Source of the DNA: JAXJSP01 sp036310005
GTDB taxonomy: Bacteria; Bacillota; Clostridia; Oscillospirales; Acutalibacteraceae
Assembly: GCA_036310005.1 (NCBI GenBank)
Contig: JAXJSP010000012.1
Coordinates: forward strand, 1 to 64,000
Reading direction: 5' to 3'
Length of the DNA: 64,000 bases
Each line of letters opens with the position of its first letter. Within the stretch, counting starts at the first letter, position 1. The notes beneath the pieces were generated by a model. The model had not been told where the DNA came from and did not search any database. It worked only from the letters and a program-made list of their open reading frames with translations. This document shows, piece after piece, positions 52,101 through 59,148 of the stretch. Position numbers and translations under genes: made by a program.

Positions 52101-53270
52101 ACAGTTTCCGGCACAGTAAACGGGGTTAAATATGCATTTGTCGAAGACAGAGATTTTGAGGTAGATTATTGGAATAATGTAAACGCAGGAGTTGCCCAAA
52201 TCAGAATAAAAGGACTCGGTAATATCTCCGGTATGTATATTAAAAGTTTTAGAATTACACCTGTTACTATCAAGGCGGCACATGTCACAATTGACGATTC
52301 TGCGTGCGTTTATACCGGCTCAAAAGTTGTACCGAAAGTCCGTGTTGTAATCAATAAGAAAACAATTTCGTCAAGCAACTACTCACTTACTCTGATTGAT
52401 AATGTAAACGCCGGTACCGCTACTGTTGCAGTTGTCGGCAAAGGCAATTATGACGGTGTCGTATTGCAGCATTTTACCATTTCAAAAAGGACACTAAAAA
52501 GTGATATGTTTACAGTATCTTCAAGTGTTGCTTATACGGGCAAGGAAGTAAGACCCGATATTGAATATAAAAACTGCAAGTCAAGTGATTTTACGGTAAG
52601 TTATGCTTACAATGTAAATTACGGAACAGGCACGGTTACTTTCAAGGGCAAAAACAACTGCGTCGGCACAGTAAGAAAGTTGTTTACAATCGTTCCTAAA
52701 AAAGTAAGCGGCGTTAAGGCGGAATCAGTTTCATATAACAGCGTAAAGATATCCTGGAATAAAATTTCGGGCGTCACCGGATATGAAATTTTCAGAGCAA
52801 CAAGCGAAAACGGAACATATAAGTCAGTTGTAAGACTAAAAGGCTATTCAACAACTACTTATACGGACAATACTTTGACAGCGGGACTTACTTATTATTA
52901 CAAAGTAAGAGCAATCAAATATGCAGACGAAAAATACTGCAACGGATTTTATTCAACTGCTGTCAGCGTAAGACCGGTACCGAATAAAGTCGTTATTTCT
53001 TCTTTAAGAAACGCAAAATCAAAAACCGCAAGCCTCACTTTTGAAAAGCAAAGCGGTGTTTCGGGCTACCAGATTTATGTGTCAAATTCAAAAACCGGCG
53101 GTTATGTAAAACTTGACACGCTCAAGGGCGCAAGTAATGTAAGGTATAACCACAGCTCGCTTGTAAAGGGAAAAACCTATTATTACAGAGTCAGAGCATA
53201 TAAACTGGTAGACGGAGAGTATGTTTACGGAGCGTTTTCAACATACAAGTATGTTAAAATAACTAAATAA
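49110..53270 (+). CDS. Large secreted protein of 15 MBG-like repeats and two FN3-like modules
   Basis: 1386 residues from ATG 49110 (AAAGGAG upstream; an in-frame ATG at 49020 lies in the groEL terminator). Signal peptide MKRLFSVVLVLLMLISVVPT, cut near VSA. By eye there are 15 tandem units of about 72-88 residues following the pattern Y-G-x-x-x-P-x-V, D-Y-x-V-x-Y-x-N-N-x-N-x-G and G-x-G-N-Y-x-G, the MBG/Big-type immunoglobulin-like repeat of adhesins. Later units are closer to consensus. Two fibronectin-III-like modules (about 1205-1386) end it. No LPxTG, S-layer or dockerin motif is seen, so anchoring is unclear. Probable adhesin or matrix protein, inference. Confidence 0.85.
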   Translation: MKRLFSVVLVLLMLISVVPTGIVSATEVELIDINTLEVKLLSDERVYDGQVFLPQVSVTDGENTLSIDTDYTVLYENEESADAGEYTLTVNGAGLYTGEVVLHYTITKINIEQTADLFSLSQQTYSYTGAAIKPEVLFNEQQINADEFSVVYAEDTVNLGTKQISITANENTNYAGSIVLEYEIVKASIEDIKDRFSLSKTQFEYDGLAHNPAVLYNGETLPDVFEVTTADDTTNAGIVAVTVSAKEESYYQGEIELTYEILPKDITEIWTADKKDEADLVYNGQEQTPEVSVSDGESEVASENYDVSYENNVNVGFLTVTVTAKGNYTGTLEKEIEILPKELTAQNAQELEDVIYTSFEFTPQVVITDGEYTLVKDFDYTLTYENNINVGEATAKAVLSGNYTGDILINFNILQAEITEENVAFDVTGFVYNKAEQKPQVSVTVGEYTLIEGQDYSLCFDEDLISTGEKTVTVTGLSNFKGEVNKTYNIASKELTAENVAQIEDEVYTGSEITPEITVTDDEVTLEQDKDYSVVYENNINAGTAVIKVTGIGNYCGEFEVNFNITQKQIDTLLITGDYVYTGSEIIPQISVKAGDLELTEDDYDIEASDNINVGTANVKITAKGNYTGELSENFQIAEKDISEFDFRLTQYSFTYDQRPHCPDIENYLYNDIPLVSGTDYTVEKDRTTANVGSYEVVISGINNFTGTKTLYYTINEASLENLADLFELVDAGQTVTDSTYTYDEQEHIPSVLFNGVDVNSVASLRVVYNEDEDYYKTAGEKIITVYGDSPYTKSVELKYVINQYDINDYLSDNDLQVEYSYNGQSIDDGIVFKSEKITPDVLIADFNLYVDYIVTYTDNVNVGKACITVKGVGNYCGEVEKNFDILPLDISNAEITLNQTEFTYTGYTQTAKIKKVTVNGIALSSTDYSVKYSNNTYASLESNAKIALTGKGNFTGKAVAEYTIKPIAFTQMDPSIIKVETLDSYVYDAKAKTPKVTVSGTVNGVKYAFVEDRDFEVDYWNNVNAGVAQIRIKGLGNISGMYIKSFRITPVTIKAAHVTIDDSACVYTGSKVVPKVRVVINKKTISSSNYSLTLIDNVNAGTATVAVVGKGNYDGVVLQHFTISKRTLKSDMFTVSSSVAYTGKEVRPDIEYKNCKSSDFTVSYAYNVNYGTGTVTFKGKNNCVGTVRKLFTIVPKKVSGVKAESVSYNSVKISWNKISGVTGYEIFRATSENGTYKSVVRLKGYSTTTYTDNTLTAGLTYYYKVRAIKYADEKYCNGFYSTAVSVRPVPNKVVISSLRNAKSKTASLTFEKQSGVSGYQIYVSNSKTGGYVKLDTLKGASNVRYNHSSLVKGKTYYYRVRAYKLVDGEYVYGAFSTYKYVKITK

Positions 53271-53287
53271 GTAAGGGGTATAGAATT

Positions 53288-54829
53288 ATGAAAAGATTTG
53301 TTAGTTTGGTATTATGTCTTGTTTTGACACTTACTATGTTTGCGGGACTTTCGGTTACCGCATCTGCAACAGAAGAAAGCGAATTTGAATATGAAGTTTC
53401 AAATTCACAGGTAACAATTACTGCGTGCTATTCTGAAGCGACAAAAGTAGAAATTCCGTCAAAAATCAAAGGCTATCCCGTTACAAAAATTGACGAGTAT
53501 GCGTTTGCATTTTGTGAGAATTTAAAGAGCGTATCAATTCCGAACACCATAACGCATATTAAAGATTATGCTTTTTCATTTTGCGTGAAACTTACAAGCG
53601 TTACTTTGCCGAGCGATTTGTTATATATCGGTGACTCAGCATTCAGCGGCACCGCAATTAAAAGCATAACAATTCCCGCCAAAGTTAAAAGCATCAAATC
53701 TACCGCGTTTATGATGTGCGAAAAACTTACCACTTTTAAAGTTGCGGCAGATAACAAGTATTTTAGTACTGTAAATGGAGTGCTTTTTAACAAATCAAAA
53801 GCAAAACTTGTTATTTATCCAAGCGGAAAAACAGCCACATCATATTCAATACCGAGTGGCACAAAAACCGTAGGAAAACTTGCGTTTAACTGGAACAACA
53901 TATTGACAAGCGTTAAATTCCCCTCAAGCGTTACCACGCTTGAAGAAGGAGCATTTACTTTTTGTATGGCATTGAGCAGCGTTAATATTCCTGGAAATAT
54001 TACTACAATAAGCAATTCAGCCTTTGCTTTTTGTACCGCTTTAAAGAGCGTAAAAATTGCAAGCGGCGTAAAAACTATTGAAAGTGCAGCCTTTGCTTAT
54101 GATTTCAGTTTAAAAACCGTAAGCATACCAAACAGTGTTACAAAAATTTCAGACGAGGCTTTTGCGGAAAGCGACAGCGTTGTCATTTATTGCAACTGCA
54201 ATTCTTATGCTTATAAATATGCAAGGTTTAATGAAATAAACTACAACCGACTTCATTCGCTTGAAGGTAATACCTGTACAAAATGCAAGGCAAACTTTAA
54301 TGAACTTACTCCAAAACTCGGCAGCGCGGTAAACACAGTGTCGGGTGTTAGATTAACCTGGTATTCAATGCCCGGTGCACAGCAGTATGTTGTTTACAGA
54401 AAAACAACAGGCGGTTGGGTTAAACTTGCACAGACAGCTTCAACAAATTATATTGATAAAACCGCAAAAAGCGGCACAACTTACAAATACACGGTAAGAG
54501 CGGTACGCAACAACAAATACAGTAATTATAATGAAAACGGAAGAACCGTTACCTACTTAGCCGCACCGAAATTCAAACTGACAAATTCGGCAGAGGGAAT
54601 TACTGTTTCTATCAGCAAAGTTCAAGGTGCTAAAAGTTACCGCATTTACAGAAAAACGGATGGCGGTTTTTTTGAGAGAATTAAAACCACTACCTCTACA
54701 AGTTATGTAGATACTACAGCACAGACAGGTGTTGATTACACCTATGCGGTAAGAGCAGTAAACGGTAACGCGACAAGTAATTACTACCTTGTCGGTTTAT
54801 CGATTTTATATCCGAATTATACTAAATAA
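53288..54829 (+). CDS. Secreted BspA-type leucine-rich repeat protein with two FN3-like modules
   Basis: 513 residues. Signal peptide MKRFVSLVLCLVLTLTMFAG, cut near ASA. From about 55 to 305 it has LRR_5 (BspA-type) repeats of about 23 residues (AFAFCENLKSVSIPNTIT, AFSFCVKLTSVTLPSDL, AFSGTAIKSITIPAKV). A CxxC pair follows near 330 (CTKC). Two fibronectin-III-like modules (WYSMPGAQQYVVYRK and ISKVQGAKSYRIYRKT) end it. BspA repeats bind fibronectin or other bacteria in known cases. It lies 17 bp after the large repeat protein, so the two are probably one operon and share the same C-terminal module type. Confidence 0.88.
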   Translation: MKRFVSLVLCLVLTLTMFAGLSVTASATEESEFEYEVSNSQVTITACYSEATKVEIPSKIKGYPVTKIDEYAFAFCENLKSVSIPNTITHIKDYAFSFCVKLTSVTLPSDLLYIGDSAFSGTAIKSITIPAKVKSIKSTAFMMCEKLTTFKVAADNKYFSTVNGVLFNKSKAKLVIYPSGKTATSYSIPSGTKTVGKLAFNWNNILTSVKFPSSVTTLEEGAFTFCMALSSVNIPGNITTISNSAFAFCTALKSVKIASGVKTIESAAFAYDFSLKTVSIPNSVTKISDEAFAESDSVVIYCNCNSYAYKYARFNEINYNRLHSLEGNTCTKCKANFNELTPKLGSAVNTVSGVRLTWYSMPGAQQYVVYRKTTGGWVKLAQTASTNYIDKTAKSGTTYKYTVRAVRNNKYSNYNENGRTVTYLAAPKFKLTNSAEGITVSISKVQGAKSYRIYRKTDGGFFERIKTTTSTSYVDTTAQTGVDYTYAVRAVNGNATSNYYLVGLSILYPNYTK

Positions 54830-54836
54830 CCAATCA

Positions 54837-54865
54837 TAAAAACCGCCTCGACAGAGGCGGTTTTT
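54837..54865. terminator. Terminator after the LRR protein gene
   Basis: AACCGCCTC pairs with GAGGCGGTT around GACA, with A tract before and T tract after; it can act on either strand. Confidence 0.9.
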
Positions 54866-55059
54866 ACCGTCTTAGACGGGCCTCCCTCTGATGAGTGGAG
54901 CCGAGAAGTGCCTACAGAGTACCATATAAAGCAACTTCGTTGCCCTCTGACAAGGGGCGACAAGTAGTGCTATAATTAGTCGGTACTAACAGAATACCAT
55001 AAAAACCGTCTACGACGGGTGCCGACAAACAACCACAAAAACCGTCTACGATGGGTGCC
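54866..55059. repeat. Degenerate palindromic intergenic repeats
   Basis: Two 26-bp direct repeats at 54998-55023 and 55034-55059 differ at two positions and start 36 bp apart. Each contains a 5-bp hairpin with a 3-nt loop (CCGTC TAC GACGG and CCGTC TAC GATGG). Similar hairpins with other stem sequences occur at 54867-54879 (CCGTC TTA GACGG) and in GCAAC TTC GTTGC near 54930-54942. The element TACCATA precedes two of them, and CCCTCTGA appears twice (54884 and 54944 regions). No protein is encoded here. Confidence 0.7.
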
Positions 55060-55061
55060 TG

Positions 55062-56873
55062 TTATACAATACTTATCTTATACGCAGTAAAGAATACATC
55101 CAACTGTACAAGCCACGCAATCAGTTGCGGCAGCGCCATTAACTGCCCGAACCAAGTCTGATTATCTTTTTGCAATATATCGCTCAGCACCTGTTTTTTA
55201 ATAACCTTGTTTAAAAAACCGTCTTTGTTTTTTAAACTTTCATTTAACATATCAAGTACTGATTTTGAATATTCTTTATTATGGGTTTTAGGGTACGGAC
55301 TTTTCTTTCTGTAAAGTATTTCATCGGGGAGCAGTCCCGCCGCCGCGTTACGCAGCAACGCTTTTTCGACATTGTTTTCAAACTTAATCTCCCAAGGCAC
55401 ATCAAATACAAATTGAGCGAGTTTCTTGTCCGCAAACGGAACTCTCACCTCCAAAGACGAGTACATACTCATTCTGTCTTTTCTTTCGAGCAGACTTTGC
55501 ATAAAAAACTTTTGCGATAAATAACTTGCTATGCGCGAGGTCTTCATACTCTCGCTGTCGCTTGAGAGTACAGGACAGGCATTCCTGCACGCGACATACA
55601 CATCTTTTGCGTATTCATACCCCTTTTTCTTGTCAATAAAATCGTCTTTAAATAAACTTGCCCTTAAATTCGGATCGTGTATCCACGGGAAGAAATCACG
55701 CTCTAACATTTCCTTTCTGTAAAACCAAGGATAACCGCCGAAAATCTCGTCGGCACACTCGCCCGATAATGCAACCGTGTGATTTTCTTTCACCTTACTG
55801 CAAAAGTATAAAAGCGACGAGTCAATATCCGCCTGACCGGGCAAATCGCGTGCAAAAGTTGCGTTTATTAAATTGTCCGCAACTTCCTTTGTCGGCGCAG
55901 TAAGCACCGTATGCTTTGTTTTAAGATAATCGGCACAAAGTACCGCAAACTCGTCATCTCTTTGAGGCTGAAAAAGTGAACTTTCAAAACTTTGCTTGTT
56001 GCCCTCGTATTCAAAAGAATAAGTGCATAAATCACTCTTTTCGCTTTTTGCAATCGCCGATACCACCGACGAATCAAGTCCGCCCGACAAAAATGTACAA
56101 AGCGGCACATCGCTTACAAGTTGACTTTTGACGGAGTTAAAAAGCAACTCTCTTGTCTTTTCGACAGTTTGATCTTTTGATAAATTCTGCTCGTTTGCAG
56201 CAAGAGAAAAATAAGTTTTGATTTTAAGTCCGTCTTTGTCAAAATAACCGCACTCGCCCGCGCAAAACTCTTTAATACCTTTAAACACACCGCTTCCGTT
56301 TGTCGTAACAGGAGTCATATATATTAATTGGTATATGCCCTCATCGTCAATTTCCGTCTTGACATCGGGATGTGCAAGTATTCCCTTAACTTCCGAAGCA
56401 AAAAGCAAGGTGTCGTTTTCAATATAGTAATATAAAGGCTTGACACCAAAGGGATCACGCGCTAAAAAGGCACGCTTTTTGCCTTTATCATAAATGCAGA
56501 ACGCAAAAATTCCGTTGAGCAGGTCAACACATTTTTCACCGAATACAATATAAGAATAAAGCACGACTTCGGTATCACAGTTTGTCTTGAATTTAATACC
56601 GAGCGAACTTAACTTCTGCCTTAATTCGTCACAGTTGTAAATCTCACCGTTATATACAATCGTATATTCTCTGCCGCCGACATTCGCACTCATCGGCTGT
56701 ACGCCGAGTTTAATATCAATAACCGCAAGCCTGTTGTGACAAAGTACAGCGTTATAATCATCATATACACCTTTTGAATCAGGTCCTCTGTGAGTTAAAA
56801 CTTCACTCATTTTAATCGCCTTGTCTTTGTCAGGCCTTGAATAAAAATTAAGAACACCGCTTATAGAACACAT
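55062..56873 (-). CDS. asnB: Glutamine-hydrolysing asparagine synthetase
   Basis: 603 residues. Cys2 (MCSISGV) is the N-terminal nucleophile of the class II amidotransferase domain, with NGEIYNCDELR and the HRGPDSKG motif near 29. The synthetase domain has the ATP PP-loop SGGLDSS near residue 265 and SGECADEIFGGYPWF near 375. It makes asparagine from aspartate and glutamine; members of the family also modify peptides and cell-wall precursors. The upstream 195 bp contain TATA-like boxes but no clear promoter on this strand. Confidence 0.95.
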   Translation of the reverse strand: MCSISGVLNFYSRPDKDKAIKMSEVLTHRGPDSKGVYDDYNAVLCHNRLAVIDIKLGVQPMSANVGGREYTIVYNGEIYNCDELRQKLSSLGIKFKTNCDTEVVLYSYIVFGEKCVDLLNGIFAFCIYDKGKKRAFLARDPFGVKPLYYYIENDTLLFASEVKGILAHPDVKTEIDDEGIYQLIYMTPVTTNGSGVFKGIKEFCAGECGYFDKDGLKIKTYFSLAANEQNLSKDQTVEKTRELLFNSVKSQLVSDVPLCTFLSGGLDSSVVSAIAKSEKSDLCTYSFEYEGNKQSFESSLFQPQRDDEFAVLCADYLKTKHTVLTAPTKEVADNLINATFARDLPGQADIDSSLLYFCSKVKENHTVALSGECADEIFGGYPWFYRKEMLERDFFPWIHDPNLRASLFKDDFIDKKKGYEYAKDVYVACRNACPVLSSDSESMKTSRIASYLSQKFFMQSLLERKDRMSMYSSLEVRVPFADKKLAQFVFDVPWEIKFENNVEKALLRNAAAGLLPDEILYRKKSPYPKTHNKEYSKSVLDMLNESLKNKDGFLNKVIKKQVLSDILQKDNQTWFGQLMALPQLIAWLVQLDVFFTAYKISIV

Positions 56874-57009
56874 ATTAACCCCCCTAATAATTGTATATAT
56901 AGTATATTCAAAAAAGCCCGTTTTTGCCTTAAGTTTATGATTTGTCTAAATTCTACAAAAATAAAAATTAAATATGTATAAAAAACATATATTTTTTTAC
57001 AAACAAAAT

Positions 57010-57018
57010 TGTTATAAT
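57010..57018 (+). promoter_or_regulatory. Extended -10 promoter for the propeller genes
   Basis: TGT plus perfect TATAAT (57013-57018) gives an extended -10 element. No good -35 box is found upstream, which suggests activator dependence. The leader is about 45 nt. Confidence 0.6.
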
Positions 57019-57068
57019 TTAGGAAAATTTAAACTGCGTTTTACTGCGCATAAGGGGGAGTTAAACCT

Positions 57069-59147
57069 ATGGCAATTAAAAAAGCAAACAAGTATTTTGA
57101 TACCGACGTCTGGGAGCCGGTGCCGATAGTATCAAAAGAATTACGTGACATGGGATATAAAGGCGGAGAGGGATGTCAATGGCCTACCTTTATGACAAGA
57201 GATATCATTGACGGACAACTCGCGTTTTTCTGCACCGATGTATCAGGTGTATATAAATCAACCGACGGAGGACACTCGTGGAAACTGAGCGTAAACGGAT
57301 TTCATTCGGGCTCGGTAGCAGGTGTTCAGATTGACCCGAAAAATTTAGACCATGTTGTTGCGGTAGGTGCTGCAGGCAACTTCCACTTAAACGGAGTTTA
57401 TGTGTCCTGGGACCGTGGCGAAACCTGGAAACAAACCTTGCGCGCAAGCGTTATCGGTAACCACGATGAAAGATACCAGATAGCGATTGACCCCACTTCT
57501 TATGATGAAAAACTCGGCTACTGTACAGTAGTTTATTGGGCTCGCCCATCAATAAAAACAAACGCAAACGGTTACAATCACCCTGCACTCTATAAGTCAA
57601 CAGACGGTGGCGAAACCTGGAGCGAATTGCCGAATACCGCAGAATACGGTAACTGCAGTATGAGAATACACCCCACAAAAGGTTGGCTTTATCTTATTAA
57701 CTCAACAGGACTCGGCTGGAACGATGCCTTTTTAAAACCGGGTTTCTGGCGTTCAAAAGACGGCGGTAAAACTTTTGAAAAATTAGGCGACGAAATCTAT
57801 TACTCAATAGAAGTGTTGCATACATATCCCGATCACCTTTATCTTACAACTAAAAAAGGCATACTTATATCTCACGACTGTGGCGATACCTTTACTTGCA
57901 TAAAAGGCAAAAACTTCCCAGAATACCCGAGATATTTAAGCCCGTGCCCGACAAACCCCGAGTATATGATGATTTTTGATGACCAATTTTTTGCAGGCGG
58001 TTACGGAAACCCGAATGTAGGAAAAACATACAACTATTACTCACACGATGGCGGTAAGTCTTGGCACAAGCCGGAATTTAAACACGATACCGTCATAATA
58101 CCGGTGAACATCCGTCAGCGCCCGAGTATATGGTCACCTGACGGAAAGAGCATACTCACTTTCGGCGGCGACTGTGTATTCCGCAGCGAAGATTACGGTA
58201 AAACCTTTGTGTCAAGTAATGACGGATATAACGGAATGTGTATCGGCGCCGGCATAGGCTACAACATCAACAACCCGAACATTATGCTGGTACCGAGCCA
58301 GGACTATAACGGAGCAGTTACTGTTGACGGAGGTAAAACTTTCAAATACGGAAGTTACGAGGGAACTGGTTGGGGCGGTCACGCTTACGGTGGTTACTGC
58401 TGGAACGAAAACGAGTGGTGCTCAGGTCCTGCAAAATCTTGGGCAGGCGCTAAAATCGGCGGCGAGGTTGAGATTCATGTCACCCACGATGGCGGTAAAA
58501 CCTATGAGCACACAGGCGTTATTGTTACAGGCATTAAAAAGTGTATGGCTGTACGCGGCGATGATGATACAGTACTGTTTGGTGAGTGGAAAACAACCGA
58601 CAGGGGACACACCTGGAAAAAACTTACCGATGAAAACGGTGAAAGACTTATCGACGGTGTACTCGCTTACGACTTTTCTTCTGCAAGAATGTTTGCGGTA
58701 AAAGGCGGAAAAATCTTAGAGTCTTACGATGCTTTTGAAACTTACAAAGTGATTGCAAACTTAAAGACTGCACCTGAGGGTATGAGTTATGACCATGTCA
58801 ATAAAAAACTGTTTTTGGCAGTTGCTAACAACCTGTTTGTGCTTTACGAAGACGGACAGATTGAACTGATTGATTCTGCATCGGATATGGTAAAAGATGC
58901 TTATGTCAAGAGTGTATATGTCAACCCCAAAAATGTAAATATGATTTATATTCTTGAGTGGTGCTATATTGATGCCGGCATTGAGTCTGTGCTGCGCTCA
59001 CTCGACGGAGGCAAAACCTGGACTGCGTTATCGACTATGGGGCGCCCGAGCAGTCTTAACTTATTTATTAATACTTTATCGGATGAAGTGTATATTGAAT
59101 GCGGATGTCGCGGAATCTGGAAAATGAAGTTGCCGGAGGTAGAATAA
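57069..59147 (+). CDS. Cytoplasmic Asp-box beta-propeller protein A (BNR/GH74-like)
   Basis: 692 residues with no signal peptide (starts MAIKKANKYFDTDVWEPV). At least eleven Asp-boxes (S/T-x-D-x-G-x-T/S-W/F/Y) at about 64, 113, 177, 229, 268, 325, 373, 418, 472, 509 and 644, with a degenerate one near 552, predict one or two seven-bladed propellers as in GH74 xyloglucanases, sialidases and sortilin. It shares with its neighbour conserved non-Asp-box blocks: GGYCWNENEW near 441, GEWKTTDRGHTWK near 505 and SYDEKL near 144. Catalytic residues cannot be assigned by eye. It lies 1 bp before a paralog and precedes a solute-binding protein, so a role in processing imported sugars is inferred. Confidence 0.85.
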   Translation: MAIKKANKYFDTDVWEPVPIVSKELRDMGYKGGEGCQWPTFMTRDIIDGQLAFFCTDVSGVYKSTDGGHSWKLSVNGFHSGSVAGVQIDPKNLDHVVAVGAAGNFHLNGVYVSWDRGETWKQTLRASVIGNHDERYQIAIDPTSYDEKLGYCTVVYWARPSIKTNANGYNHPALYKSTDGGETWSELPNTAEYGNCSMRIHPTKGWLYLINSTGLGWNDAFLKPGFWRSKDGGKTFEKLGDEIYYSIEVLHTYPDHLYLTTKKGILISHDCGDTFTCIKGKNFPEYPRYLSPCPTNPEYMMIFDDQFFAGGYGNPNVGKTYNYYSHDGGKSWHKPEFKHDTVIIPVNIRQRPSIWSPDGKSILTFGGDCVFRSEDYGKTFVSSNDGYNGMCIGAGIGYNINNPNIMLVPSQDYNGAVTVDGGKTFKYGSYEGTGWGGHAYGGYCWNENEWCSGPAKSWAGAKIGGEVEIHVTHDGGKTYEHTGVIVTGIKKCMAVRGDDDTVLFGEWKTTDRGHTWKKLTDENGERLIDGVLAYDFSSARMFAVKGGKILESYDAFETYKVIANLKTAPEGMSYDHVNKKLFLAVANNLFVLYEDGQIELIDSASDMVKDAYVKSVYVNPKNVNMIYILEWCYIDAGIESVLRSLDGGKTWTALSTMGRPSSLNLFINTLSDEVYIECGCRGIWKMKLPEVE

Positions 59148-59148
59148 T

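Noticed and set aside
54880..54925. CTGATGAG followed by GAGAA suggested a hammerhead ribozyme
   Set aside because: The required C-GAAA after stem II and a cleavage-site context are missing, and no proper stem II forms.
54998..55059. Two 26-bp repeats as a minimal CRISPR array
   Set aside because: Only two copies with a 10-bp gap, internal palindromes and no cas genes; better explained as intergenic repeats.
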